Shown here in pieces: positions 9,259-18,381 of a DNA stretch of 47,728 nt (within the stretch, counting starts at the first letter, position 1; each line of letters opens with the position of its first letter). Position numbers and translations under genes: made by a program. A model generated the notes under the pieces. It searched no databases. It saw only the letters and a list, made by a program, of their open reading frames with translations, and was not told the origin of the DNA. The DNA comes from Bacteroidetes bacterium 4572_128 (GTDB lineage Bacteria > Bacteroidota > Bacteroidia > Bacteroidales > 4572-128), in assembly GCA_002084355.1 (NCBI GenBank), contig NBLL01000025.1:1-47728 (forward strand), given 5' to 3'.

Positions 9259-10281
9259 ATGGAAAATAAAAAAAAATATATACTTTATATAGGTGAAGAT
9301 AAAAAAGTTTTAGAAGTTTTAAAGCAATCAGAAAATTATCAAATAGAAAATATCACAAATGGTTTTTTATTTGACATATGGACAAGAAAAAAAATAATCC
9401 CATATATTATAATTTCAGAGATGAAACTTAAAGGGATTAATGGAATTTTGCTTCACAAAGAAATTCAAAAATATGATAATTTTTCTTCTGTTCCTTTTAT
9501 TCTTTTATATCAAAATTATACACACGACCAGAAATTACAAGCTTTATATCTCGGTATAGATGATATTTATAAAAAACCTCATTTTTTAAAAATATAAAAG
9601 AAAAAAAAATAGAATATTATGTGCCAATTGGAAAAAGAATTTTTGACATTGTTTTTTCTTTAATTCTTTTAATTTTTTTATCGCCAGTTCTTTTAATAAC
9701 TATAATAATGTTAAAATTAGAATCAAAAGGAGAGGTTTTTTACAGTGCTAATCGTGTTGGTCAAGCTTATAATATATTTCCTTTGTATAAATTTCGTTCT
9801 ATGTTTGTTGGTGCAGATGCGAAATTAAAAAATTTAATGCATTTAAATCAATATTCACAAAATGAAAAAAATTCTGATGAAAATTCAGGTGAATTTGTAT
9901 ATATAGATAATTGTCCAAGATGTGCAGATTTAGGACATCCTTGTTCTCCTGTTTTAAAGCAAGACAAAAATAAAGAAATTTGTGAGTATCAATTTCGCAA
10001 AGCAAAAAGGAAAAAACAAGAAGAAGCTTTTGTGAAAATTAAAAATGACCCGAGAGTTACAAAAGTAGGACATTTTATAAGAAAAACGAGCGAGTAAACG
10101 TTTTGAAGCACCAGCAGGTTTAACTGGACTTTGGCAAGTAAAAAAACGTGGTAAACCAGATATGTACACGCAAGAAAGAAAAGAATTAGATAATGAATAT
10201 GCTGAAAATTATTCTTTTATGATGGATTTTAAAATATTCTTTTTGACTATTCCTGCTGTATTTCAAACAGAAGAAGTTTAA
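9259..10281 (+). pseudogene. broken receiver-domain/undecaprenyl-phosphate sugar transferase fusion
   Basis: In some Bacteroidota a degenerate response-regulator domain is fused to a WcaJ-like sugar transferase that starts exopolysaccharide synthesis at the inner membrane. Here the REC part runs from ATG 9259 (MENKKKYILYIG) to 9597. The transferase follows in another frame: PIGKRIFDIVFSLILLIFLS membrane helix, KLESKGEVFYSANRVG, YKFRSM, a family-typical insert with CPRCADLGHPC, then NDPRVTKVGHFIRKTS. After KTS about 36 residues are missing, including the DELPQ and GDMSIVGxRP catalytic core. The tail resumes out of frame at SKRFEAPAGLTGLWQVKKRG and ends at TAA 10281. So there is one frameshift (about 9585) plus one deletion (about 10090). 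Membrane and cytosolic ends are conserved but the enzyme should be dead as read. Confidence 0.82.
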
Positions 10282-10295
10282 AAAAAAATTTAATT

Positions 10296-10718
10296 TTTAA
10301 AAACATTAAAATTTTGGACGATTTTTTGAAAAAAATTTTTTTTTTGATAATTTAAAATCATTAAAATTTTGACATTTTTTGAAAAAAAAATTTTTTTGAT
10401 AATTTAAAATCATTAAAATTTTGACATTTTTTGAAAAAAAAAAATTTTTTTTGATAATTTAAAATCATTAAAATTTTGACATTTTTTGAAAAAAAAATTT
10501 TTTGATAATTTAAAATCATTAAAATTTTGACATTTTTTGAAAAAAAAATTTTTTTTGATAATTTAAAATCATTAAAATTTTGACATTTTTTTGAAAAAAA
10601 TCTTTTTTTGATAATTTAAAATCATTAAAATTTTGACATTTTTTTGAAAAAAAAAATTTTTTTTGATAATTTAAAATCATTAAAATTTTGACATTTTTGA
10701 AAAAAAATTTTTTTTTAA
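10296..10718 (+). repeat. tandem repeat array, about 8 copies, period 51-55 bp
   Basis: Units read ATTAAAATTTTGACATTTTTTGAAAAAAAATTTTT then GATAATTTAAAATC. The GACA centres lie at 10371, 10423, 10478, 10529, 10582, 10635 and 10690, after a first divergent GGACG unit at 10317. Length variation lies in the A and T runs. This array fills the whole gap between the sugar transferase and the methyltransferase; no gene is seen in it. Confidence 0.95.
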
Positions 10719-10736
10719 GGTTTTTAAATTATATAA

Positions 10737-11804
10737 TTAATAGCATTTTATGTAATGTAAATATTCAATTATAAATTGAACATTTTTATTTTTTACAGAT
10801 GCAAATCTTCCATATTTTTTTTTTAAATAACCATATTCACCTCTTTTTGTCATTATTCTTTTTATATCTTTTTCATTCATTAATCCTTCATTATTATAGC
10901 TTAGGAAAATATATTTTACTTTTGCATTTTGGATAATATTTTCAAAAGATTTTAAGACTTCGTTTTTTTGAGAAAATTTTGATTTTTGATGTGAATAATT
11001 TCTTAAACCTGTTTTACCTCTAAGACTTGGATTATCATATCTTGCAATTGTTTCTAACAAATGATAATTTGACGCATATTGCCTATTATTATATGGTGGG
11101 TCTAAATATAAAACATCACCTTCTATTTTTTTTATTAAAATTTCAATATCTTCATTAAAGACTTCGTTATTATATATTTTATTTTTTGTAAAATTAGCTG
11201 GACGCATTCGAAATAAATATTTTGCTGTTTTTTTTATTTTTTTTAAAAAAGCAGCATAAACACTAGCAGTGTTTGCAACTTTATCAATATTTTCAAGCAA
11301 TGTTGCAAGCAAGAAATAATATTCATTATCATTTATTTTTTTTCAACTTTCCAGCTTTCAATTTTTTTTCTTATTGCATCTGCTTTTTTTCCATTTTCAT
11401 CAGAAAAATACAATCGCTCAAATTCTTTTCCTCTGGTGCCGCCCATACAATAATTATTAAAAATAAAACCTTCAACAAATTTTATATTACAAAATAGTAA
11501 CAAACAAAATTTGCTATTTCTCAAAATTTATATTTTTTAATTTTTTTATTTCGTCCTCTAAATTTTGGAATTTTAATATTTTATGATTTTCTATGTAATT
11601 TTTATTTAAAACAAAACTATAATATTGCTGATCATTAGAAATAATTTTATGATTATTTTTTTTAAAATGTTGTCCAACAATAGATCTTCCTGCAAATAAA
11701 TCTAAAAAAGTGAAATTTTTTAATCCAACAACTTTATAAATAGAGCTTTCTAAAAATTCTAATAATGATTTTTTTGAACCTATATAATTCATAATTATTA
11801 ACAA
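10737..11804 (-). pseudogene. frameshifted D12-class N6-adenine DNA methyltransferase
   Basis: Three minus-strand frames (11514-11804, 11333-11524, 10737-11312) join into one Dam/DpnM-like methylase. Frame 1 has MNYIGSKKSLLEFLE and motif I as DLFAGRSIVG (family DLFAGTGxVG, so an R-S appears in place of T-G). Frame 2 has GFIFNNYC, GGT and LYFSDENGKKADAIRKKIE. Frame 3 has NEYYFLLATLLENIDKVANT, motif IV DPPYNNRQY, LLETIARYDNP, KTGLRNYSHQKS and SYNNEGLM. One added A in GAGAAATAG (near 11517) and one in the A8 run near 11320 would restore a continuous protein, so both breaks are single-base indels in A runs. This could be phase variation, decay or sequencing error. No restriction partner is recognised, so it is a possible orphan methylase. 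Confidence 0.85.
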
Positions 11805-11994
11805 TTTTTGCCCAAATCTGATTTGTATTTAAATCTAATATTTTTTCTCCTTTATTTTTTCCTCTCGTTATTGTCTTAATTGGCAAATCAATATAATTTT
11901 TTATTTTTAATTCAAACAAAAATAGATATGCATTATTTTTATTTCCAAATTTTTTTTTTGCAATATCAGTAGAAAAATTATTTTTTAAATTCAT
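11734..11994 (-). CDS. small hypothetical protein upstream of the D12 methylase
   Basis: 86-residue ORF on the same strand, overlapping the methylase start by about 70 nt. The first ~65 residues (MNLKNNFSTDIAKKKFGNKN..., LPIKTITRGKNKGEKIL, LNTNQIWAKIVNN) look protein-like and basic. The last ~20 residues are the methylase start read in another frame and are probably not real. It may be a truncated partner of the methylase (for example the end of a restriction or DNA-binding gene), but no family is recognised. Upstream to 12170 are only AT-rich spacer and single divergent repeat copies. Confidence 0.5.
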   Translation of the reverse strand: MNLKNNFSTDIAKKKFGNKNNAYLFLFELKIKNYIDLPIKTITRGKNKGEKILDLNTNQIWAKIVNNYELYRFKKIIIRIFRKLYL

Positions 11995-12170
11995 AATTTC
12001 TTATCAAAATTCTTCACAAAGAAAAAAAAATAAATTAATAAAAATTAATAAAAATTGACGTTTTTTAAAAAAAAATTAATATAAAAAAGCATTAAAAATT
12101 CGGCATTTTTTTGAAAAAATTTTTTTTTAATTTTAAAAAATAATAAAAAATTTGTTTTTTTTGAAATAAA

Positions 12171-12222
12171 AATATTTAAAAATTGTAAACTGAAAAAAAT
12201 CAATTTACAATTTTTAAATATT
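12171..12222 (-). terminator. hairpin terminator of the ABC-F gene
   Basis: AATATTTAAAAATTGTAAA pairs perfectly with TTTACAATTTTTAAATATT across a 14-nt loop. The 19-bp stem overlaps the last codons of the ABC-F gene (stop at 12214). The stretch 11995-12170 before it holds isolated repeat cores (for example TTCGGCATTTTTTTGAAAAAA). Confidence 0.8.
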
Positions 12223-14016
12223 TTTTTTATCTAAAATAGTAATTAAATTTCCCCAAATATTCATTTCTTTATCTAATGTTTTATTTAAATTTTTGTATTT
12301 TATATAAAAATCTTCATTTTGTTTTTCTTGTTCCTTTTCTAAACTATCTATTTTATTTTCTGATTTTTTAATTTTATTTTTTATTCTTCTAATTTCTTTT
12401 TCTTTTTCTTTGCGAGAAAAATAAATATTTTTTTGTAATGAAGTTTTATTATTTTTCTTTTTTACAATTCTATCTTTGATTTCTATTTCTCTAAGATTTT
12501 TCATCTTCTTTTTTTCTAAAAAATCATAAATTCCATTTTGATGTTGTTTGATTTTTTTATTTTTAAATTCATAAATCACTGGCGTTAAACCATTTAAAAA
12601 ATCTCTATCGTGTGAAACAATTATCAAAGTTCCATTATATTTTATAAGTGCTTTTTTTAAAATTTCTTTGGAAAGCATATCTAAATGATTTGTTGGCTCA
12701 TCTAAAATTAATAAATTATAAGGTTTTAATAAAAGTTTTGCAATTGCCAGACGAGAACGCTCTCCACCAGAAAGTACAGAAGTTTTTTTTTCAGCGTCTT
12801 CACCGCTAAATAAAAACGCTCCCAAAATATTTCGAATTTTTTTTCTTACTTCACCAACAGCAATATCATCAAGAGTTTGAAAAACTGTTCTATTTTTATA
12901 AAAAGAATTATCTTGGTTCTGGGCAAGATAACCAATATTTACATTATGACCAGTTTTTAAAACTCCTTCAAAATCTATTTCATTTAAAATAATCCTACTA
13001 AGAGTAGTTTTCCCTTCACCATTTCTACCAACAAAAGCAATTTTTTCTCCTCTTTCAATTATTAAATTAATATTTTCTAAAACAAGATGCTCACCATAAT
13101 TTTTACTTAAATTTTTTGTCTCAATAACAACACTTCCAGATCGTGGAGCATCAATAAAATTAAAATGTAAATTTCTATTATCTACTTCATCAATTTTTAT
13201 AATTTTTAATTTATTTAATTGCTTTATTCTCGACTGAACCTGAACTGATTTTGTTGATTTATAACGAAAACGCTCGATAAATTTTTTTGTGTCTTTTATC
13301 ATTTTTTGCTGATTTTCATAAGCAGCTTTTTGTTGTTCACGTCTTTCTTTTCTTAAAAAAACATATTTAGAATATGGAACTTTATAATCGTGAATTTGTC
13401 CCATGGAAATTTCTAAGGTTCGTTTTGTTACGCTGTCTAAAAATTGCCTGTCATGAGAAACAAGTAAAATTGCACCGGAATAATATTTTAAAAAATCTTC
13501 TAACCATTGTATAGATTCTATATCTAAATGATTTGTCGGCTCATCAAGTAAAAGAATATCTGGATTTTTCAATAAAATTTTTGCAAGTTCTATTCGCATA
13601 CGCCACCCACCGCTAAACTCTAAAGTTGGACGGTTAAAATCACTTTCTATAAAACCTAAACCTTTTAAAATTTGTTCTGTTTTTTTATCAATATTTCCAC
13701 CGTCTAAAAAATTGAATCTATCATTAATACTTGTAAATTTATCTATTAATTTTAATGTTTTTGCTTCTTCTAATACTGTGCGTCCATCAACAAGAATCAT
13801 TTCTTGTGGCAAATAAGCAATTTCTAAATTTTCTGATTTATTTATAAATCCAGAATTTGCTTTTCCTACTCCAGCAATAATTTTCAATAAAGTTGATTTT
13901 CCAGCTCCATTTTTGCCAACCAAGCCTATACTATCTTTTTCATTTATCAAAAAATTCAAATTGTCAAATAACTGAAAATTGCCAAAATCAACACTAATTT
14001 GGTCTATTGAAATCAT
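12214..14016 (-). CDS. ABC-F family ATPase (ribosome-associated)
   Basis: 600 residues with two ABC ATPase domains and no membrane segment, as in Uup/YdiF/EttA-type ABC-F proteins that act on the ribosome. Domain 1: Walker A GLVGKNGAGKST (about 33-44), signature FSGGWRMRIELAK, Walker B LLLDEPTNHLD. Domain 2: Walker A GRNGEGKTT (about 338), signature LSGGERSRLAIAK, Walker B LILDEPTNHLD. The linker between domains is helical and basic, and the C-terminus (about 515-600) is a lysine/glutamate coiled coil like that of Uup. The gene is complete. Subfamily assignment (Uup-like versus YdiF-like) is uncertain. Confidence 0.93.
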   Translation of the reverse strand: MISIDQISVDFGNFQLFDNLNFLINEKDSIGLVGKNGAGKSTLLKIIAGVGKANSGFINKSENLEIAYLPQEMILVDGRTVLEEAKTLKLIDKFTSINDRFNFLDGGNIDKKTEQILKGLGFIESDFNRPTLEFSGGWRMRIELAKILLKNPDILLLDEPTNHLDIESIQWLEDFLKYYSGAILLVSHDRQFLDSVTKRTLEISMGQIHDYKVPYSKYVFLRKERREQQKAAYENQQKMIKDTKKFIERFRYKSTKSVQVQSRIKQLNKLKIIKIDEVDNRNLHFNFIDAPRSGSVVIETKNLSKNYGEHLVLENINLIIERGEKIAFVGRNGEGKTTLSRIILNEIDFEGVLKTGHNVNIGYLAQNQDNSFYKNRTVFQTLDDIAVGEVRKKIRNILGAFLFSGEDAEKKTSVLSGGERSRLAIAKLLLKPYNLLILDEPTNHLDMLSKEILKKALIKYNGTLIIVSHDRDFLNGLTPVIYEFKNKKIKQHQNGIYDFLEKKKMKNLREIEIKDRIVKKKNNKTSLQKNIYFSRKEKEKEIRRIKNKIKKSENKIDSLEKEQEKQNEDFYIKYKNLNKTLDKEMNIWGNLITILDKKNI

Positions 14017-14089
14017 ATTAAATTATAAAATTTTTTTTCAAAATTATAAAAATTGTATTCTTATTAACATTTTTTTTTTATAAAAAATT

Positions 14090-14262
14090 TTTTTTTCAAA
14101 AAACGTCAAATTTTTTAATTTTTATTAAAAATAAATTTTTCCCAAAAACATCAAATTTTTTAATTTTTATTAAAAATAAATTTTTCCCAAAAACGTCAAA
14201 TTTTTTAATTTTTATTAAAAATAAATTTTCCCAAAAACGTCAAATTTTTAATGCTTTTTATA
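14090..14262 (-). repeat. 45-bp tandem repeat array, about 4 copies, minus orientation
   Basis: Copies are marked by ACGTC/ACATC centres at about 14104, 14149, 14194 and 14238, giving a period of 44-45 bp. On the minus strand the unit reads GACGTTTTTGGGAAAAATTT followed by ATTTTTAATAAAAATTAAAAA. It is a locus-specific version of the family. It lies downstream of the minus-strand amidase operon and fills most of the 14017-14354 gap. Confidence 0.92.
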
Positions 14263-14271
14263 AAAAAATTT

Positions 14272-14343
14272 CCATAAAAAATATTTTTTATGGAAAAACT
14301 TAGCTTTATATAGCTTAAATTTTTTCAAAAAAAATTTAAGCTA
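14272..14343 (-). terminator. two hairpins: 22-bp palindrome and strong terminator after the amidase operon
   Basis: CCATAAAAAATATTTTTTATGG (14272-14293) is a perfect palindrome. TAGCTTAAATTTTTT pairs with AAAAAAATTTAAGCTA (14311-14343). Both sit just past the end of the minus-strand amidase reading frame (14355). Confidence 0.75.
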
Positions 14344-14354
14344 CATACATTTCT

Positions 14355-15279
14355 CTAATTTCTTATTTTTTTGATATATTTTTTGCTAACCCAACCTTCT
14401 ACTTTTGTTCTAACTTTATACCAATTATTTTCAGTTTCGATAATATCTAATTTAGTTCCCTTTTTTAAAGGGTCTGCAATTTTTTCTGCACGAGAAGAAG
14501 CATCCTCTCTAATATTAAGAACACTTGCAGTAACCTCAGCATCATAGTCTTCGTCAGAATTATCTTGCATAACATATTTCTTATAAACCCAACCAACAAT
14601 TTCTGCTTTGACTTTATACCAATAACCTTTGGTTTTTAAAACAACGAATATTTAAAACACTGGTTGCTACAACTCCATTTTCTATGCCGTTAAAAACATA
14701 ATTTCTTAACTCTTCCAATGGAAATCCTGGACCTGGGTCAGTTTTTCTACCCCTAGAAACTTCTTCATGACCTAATATAAATTTTATATTATAAGCCTTA
14801 GTAATTGCTTCACAAACATCAAAAACAGTATTAACTTGTGCGTCTGTATATTTTTCCCAATATAATAAACCTCCACCGTTTCTATGTCTTGCTTTCAAAA
14901 CATCTTCTTTCGGAACAACTTCACCAAACCAAGTTTTATAAACTCCATCTTTTTTTGTAAGAAGTCCAAAATTATCTATTTCTATACCAATAGATAAATT
15001 ATTAAATTTTCTTCTTCCACCATAATAACTACGTCCAGCATGCCAAGTTTTAATGTCAAATTCAGCCATTTGTGTTAATTTACCATCTTTACCAATTACT
15101 AAATGAGATGATGCTCTTGCTTTTGGATTAGTAAAATATTTAACAACTCTATCAGCATTTACTCCGGCTGTATAGTGAATAATTATTGTATCAGGTGTTA
15201 TTTTCCCGCCAATATTTGGAGTTTTTACAAAAGACCTTATCCTATAATCTCCTGTTAATTTATCTCTTCTAACTTGCAT
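14355..15279 (-). pseudogene. N-acetylmuramoyl-L-alanine amidase with two SH3b domains, frameshifted
   Basis: Amidase_2 (T7-lysozyme-like zinc) enzyme cleaving the MurNAc-L-Ala bond of peptidoglycan. Frame 1 (14614-15279) holds the full catalytic domain: IIIHYTAG (zinc His), KDGKLTQMAEFDIKTWHAGR (zinc His), SIGIEIDN, ILGHEEVSRGRKTDPGP (zinc/catalytic region). After SVLNIR the frame breaks. The other frame resumes at KGYWYKVKAEIVGWVYKKYV and continues through the second SH3b domain (14355-14570, SVLNIREDASSRAEKIADPL). About 25 residues of the first SH3b are missing. No signal peptide is seen, unlike normal cell-wall amidases. It is last in an operon with a lipoprotein and a paralogous amidase. 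The catalytic domain may still be functional. Confidence 0.85.
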
Positions 15280-15284
15280 AATTT

Positions 15285-15644
15285 TTATTCTATTAATTTT
15301 ATAGATTTTAATTTTGTTATTATACCATTAACTTCTTCACCGGTTTCTCCGTCTATTACTAAGCCATCTTTTTCTACATAAATAATAGAAAATTTTTTTC
15401 CAATAAATTTTTTATTTGCTGTATGCCCGTCTTTAGAAATAAAATCATAAGAAATCAAAGTGTTATCAACTCTTTCTTTAAATTCAAAATTTTCATTATT
15501 TGAATTTTTCATATAAATAATTATATCTCCATCAATAGCTACAGCATCTTCAAAAATTAAATCTGCTTTTAATTTTTCTATCTCTGGCTTGCAATTAATA
15601 AAAGAAAGAACAAATAAAATTAAAAAGATTTTTAATATTTTCAT
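15285..15644 (-). CDS. small lipoprotein between two amidases
   Basis: 119 residues with signal peptide MKILKIFLILFVLSFINC. The lipobox FINC puts a lipidated Cys at 18. The mature part is short and beta-rich, with no family recognised. Its ATG overlaps the stop of the upstream amidase in an ATGA-type junction, and its stop lies 5 nt before the next amidase, so the three are translationally coupled. An envelope lipoprotein coupled to two amidases lacking signal peptides could be an immunity protein or inhibitor, but nothing in the sequence proves this. Confidence 0.75.
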   Translation of the reverse strand: MKILKIFLILFVLSFINCKPEIEKLKADLIFEDAVAIDGDIIIYMKNSNNENFEFKERVDNTLISYDFISKDGHTANKKFIGKKFSIIYVEKDGLVIDGETGEEVNGIITKLKSIKLIE

Positions 15645-16631
15645 ACTTTAAGATATTTTTGAGTAACCCAACCTTCAACAAATACTCCAACTTTTAACCA
15701 TTCATTTTCCTGGTCAATTATATCTACTTCTGTTCCTTTAGAAAGAGGATTAGCAACTTTAGATGAACCTGCTTGTGGTTTAGAGCGAATATTTAAAGTG
15801 TTCGCAGTAACAATTCCATCTGCTTCGTCGTCAGAATTATCTCTATCAACATATTCTTTAAAAATCCAACCAACAACTTCTGTTTTTACTTTTACCCAGC
15901 CGTTTTCTTCTTCAAGAATTTTTACTTCGTGACCCTTTTTTAATGGGTTAGCAACTTTATCACCGTTTGGTTTAGAACGAATATTTAATGAAGTAACATT
16001 TACTTTACTAACTTTCCCGTCTAATTTACGTTTTATATAAATTAATTTTTCTTTGCCCTTAGAAACTTTTAATAAGCTGTTTCTCATATCATCCAAAGGA
16101 AAAGCTGGACCTGGGTCTAATTTTCTTTTGGGAGCAATTTCCTCGTGTCCAAGAATATATTTTATATTATATTCATTAATTAATGTTTCACATAAGTCAT
16201 AAACTGCTTGTGTACAAGCGTCTGGATATTTCATCCAAGGTTTTTTGCGTCCTCCATTTCTGTGAACTCCCCAAAAAATATCTCCTTCTGCCACAGATTT
16301 AGGATTAGTTCTATTAGCATTAAACCAAGTTACATAACCATTTCCATTAGGATTTTTAACAAGATAACCTGGATTATCTATTTCTATTCCTATAGAATAT
16401 TTATTGAAACCAGTTCTATTTCCATAAGCACTACGTCCAGCATGCCAAGTCTGGGTGTTACATTTTGCAAGTTGCGTAATATCTCCATCTTTACCAACAA
16501 CAAAATGAGCAGAAACTTTAGTTCTACTATTTGTTAAAACATTAACTGCAGATTTTTTTACCTCCATTAGGAGTTTGCTTATAAGATAAAATACGATTAT
16601 CACCTTCTACTTTATGATCAACTATTTTCAT
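15641..16631 (-). pseudogene. paralogous N-acetylmuramoyl-L-alanine amidase, catalytic core deleted
   Basis: Starts at ATG 16631 (MKIVDHKVEGDNRILSYKQT, then PNGGKKI), aligned with the start of the 15279 paralogue. It runs out of frame just where the paralogue has TPDTIIIHYTAG, and resumes in the 15641-16603 ORF at SAVNVLTNSRTKVSAHFV. About 16 residues, including the first zinc-binding His (HYTAG), are missing and the frame is shifted. The rest is intact: TQTWHAGRS, SIGIEIDNPGYL, ILGHEEIAPKRKLDPGP, then two SH3b domains (VTSLNIRSKPNGDKVANPL and VTANTLNIRSKPQAG). No signal peptide is seen. The short ORF as annotated would be inactive. First gene of the amidase-lipoprotein-amidase operon. Confidence 0.85.
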
Positions 16632-16723
16632 AATAATTTCTATTTAAGGATTTTCAAATATATTTTTTTTTTTGAAATTAAAAAAAAATAAAAAATATTT
16701 ATTTTTAATTTTAAAATTTAAAT

Positions 16724-16731
16724 TAAATTTG
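16724..16731 (+). promoter_or_regulatory. putative -7 box TAAATTTG
   Basis: Matches the Bacteroidota -7 element TAnnTTTG, 28 bp before the hemerythrin start. No clear TTTG -33 box at the usual spacing. Confidence 0.5.
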
Positions 16732-16759
16732 CAACAATTATTTTTTTTAATAAAAATAT

Positions 16760-17179
16760 ATGGCAAAAAAACTAATAAATTGGACGGAAAGATATAGTGT
16801 TTTTTATGATGAAATTGATAAACAACATAAAAAACTTATTGATATGATAAATGAATTGTATGATTCATTTTCCAATGGAAAAGCAAACGAAGTTCTTGAA
16901 GAAATTCTTCTAAGAATGATAAAATACACTGATTATCATTTCAAAACAGAAGAAAAATATTTTGCAAAATATTCTTTTTCTGATGAAAAAGCACACATTA
17001 AAGAGCATGAAGAATTTGTTTTAGAAGTAAGTAAATTTTATGACGATTTTAAAAAAAAAAATTTAAATCTTAGTTATGAGGTTATGAATTTTTTAAGAAC
17101 TTGGCTTTTGAAACATATTTTAGGCTCTGATAAAAAATATACTAATGAGTTTAAATTAAAAAATATTAAAGAACTTTAA
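16760..17179 (+). CDS. bacteriohemerythrin
   Basis: 139-residue four-helix hemerythrin that binds O2 at a di-iron site. Ligands fit the family pattern: H near residue 23 (KQHKKLIDMINELY), H-x3-E (YHFKTEEKYF), HIKEHEEF, and the C-terminal H-x4-D (LLKHILGSDKKY). Full length and stand-alone. It probably stores or delivers oxygen or senses it, and lies directly upstream of a SpoIIE-type phosphatase on the same strand, though a hairpin separates them. Cytoplasmic. Confidence 0.92.
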   Translation: MAKKLINWTERYSVFYDEIDKQHKKLIDMINELYDSFSNGKANEVLEEILLRMIKYTDYHFKTEEKYFAKYSFSDEKAHIKEHEEFVLEVSKFYDDFKKKNLNLSYEVMNFLRTWLLKHILGSDKKYTNEFKLKNIKEL

Positions 17180-17186
17180 TTAATTT

Positions 17187-17224
17187 ACAAATATTCAATA
17201 AATTAAAATTTATTGAATATTTGT
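17187..17224. terminator. 18-bp perfect hairpin after hemerythrin
   Basis: ACAAATATTCAATAAATT-AA-AATTTATTGAATATTTGT. It begins 8 bp past the hemerythrin stop and ends next to the -7 box of the following gene, so it may terminate one transcript and also shape the next promoter. Confidence 0.7.
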
Positions 17225-17231
17225 ATATTTG
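17224..17231 (+). promoter_or_regulatory. putative -7 box TATATTTG
   Basis: Exact match to TAnnTTTG, 15 bp before the TTG start of the SpoIIE-type phosphatase and just outside the hairpin. Confidence 0.5.
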
Positions 17232-17246
17232 TAAAAAAATTGTAAA

Positions 17247-18374
17247 TTGAGAAAAGAAAAAAAATTAAAAAGAAAAATTAAAAGATTAAAGAAAAAAATT
17301 TTTTTAAAAAAAAAAATCAGTGAAGATTTTAAAAAGTTAAAAAAAAAAAATCAAGAGATAAAATCTTTTATAATAAAATATCATATAAAAAATAAAAAAA
17401 ATAAAAAAGAATTAGAAAAAAAAGCAGAAAATCAAAATATTCTTAATCAAAAACTTTTTGCACAAAGTCTTGAAATAGACCAAAGAAATTTTGAAGTTGA
17501 AGAATATGCACATGAATTAAAGTCAAAAAATGAGAAATTAAAAGAGTCTAACGAAATTATTTTAGAAAATGAAAAAGAAATTAAAAAACAATATAATAAA
17601 TTAATTTTACAAAAAGAAATTATATATGAAAATCATAAATCTATAAAAGACAGCATAAATTACGCAAAAAAGATACAAAATGCGATTTTAACTTCTAAAA
17701 CATTTATAGATGAAATGTTTGATAATTTTATTCTGTTTTTGCCAAAACAAACAGTAAGTGGAGATTTTTATATTTTTAGAAAAATTGGAAAATATAAAAT
17801 TTTTACCATTGCTGATTGTACTGGACATGGTGTTCCCGGAGCTTTTATTACAATTTTAGGCATTAACTTTATTAACAGTATTTTAGATGAAAAAAACCTA
17901 AAAAAGCCATCAGAAATATTAGAAATTCTAAGAGAAAATTTCAAGAAACTTTTTAAGTTTTCTGAGCAAAAAGATGGAATGGATATTGTTTTTTGTATTT
18001 TTAACACTGAAACAAATATTTTGGAATTTTCCGGAGCAAATAATCCTTTAATTTTAATTCGAGATGAACAATTAATTGAATATAAAACTGTTAAAAATCC
18101 AATAGGTTTTTATTACAAAGAAAAAAAATTTATCAATTATAAAATTGAAATTAAAAAAAATGATAAAATATATTTATATTCTGATGGATTTCAAGACCAA
18201 TTTGGCGGGAAAAAAAATTCTAAATTTCAATCTAAAAGATTTAAAAATTTATTATTAGATACCCATAAATTGGATATGCAAAGTCAAAAAAATAAATTGA
18301 AAGAAATTTTTTTTAATTGGAAAGGGAAAACACAACAAATTGACGATATTTTAATTGCTGGAATAAATTTTTAA
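17247..18374 (+). CDS. SpoIIE/RsbU-type serine phosphatase with N-terminal coiled coil
   Basis: 375 residues. The first ~150 are a lysine/glutamate-rich coiled coil. The C-terminal PP2C-like domain follows: SINYAKKIQNAIL, PKQTVSGDFYIF (first metal Asp), ADCTGHGVPGAFITILG (DxTGHG metal motif), SGANNPLILI, LYSDGFQDQFGG (third metal Asp). Such proteins in Bacteroidota are often the output of PP2C/anti-sigma style or two-component signalling. The start is a TTG at 17247 with a promoter-like box upstream. The usual N-terminal sensor or TPR region is absent, so this may be a short variant or have lost its sensor. Neighbouring hemerythrin suggests but does not prove an oxygen link. Confidence 0.85.
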   Translation: MRKEKKLKRKIKRLKKKIFLKKKISEDFKKLKKKNQEIKSFIIKYHIKNKKNKKELEKKAENQNILNQKLFAQSLEIDQRNFEVEEYAHELKSKNEKLKESNEIILENEKEIKKQYNKLILQKEIIYENHKSIKDSINYAKKIQNAILTSKTFIDEMFDNFILFLPKQTVSGDFYIFRKIGKYKIFTIADCTGHGVPGAFITILGINFINSILDEKNLKKPSEILEILRENFKKLFKFSEQKDGMDIVFCIFNTETNILEFSGANNPLILIRDEQLIEYKTVKNPIGFYYKEKKFINYKIEIKKNDKIYLYSDGFQDQFGGKKNSKFQSKRFKNLLLDTHKLDMQSQKNKLKEIFFNWKGKTQQIDDILIAGINF

Positions 18375-18381
18375 TTAGTAA

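Noticed and set aside
9799-10169. Minus-strand ORFs inside the sugar transferase, and similar plus/minus shadows elsewhere (for example 16208-16537, 21587-21892, 28447-28782)
   Set aside because: They run antisense to recognisable genes and have low-complexity or mirror composition.
10296-10718. Regular repeats resembling a CRISPR array
   Set aside because: Period about 52 bp but no unique spacers between units, no dyad repeat of CRISPR type and no cas genes. The whole unit is repeated, as in a simple tandem array.
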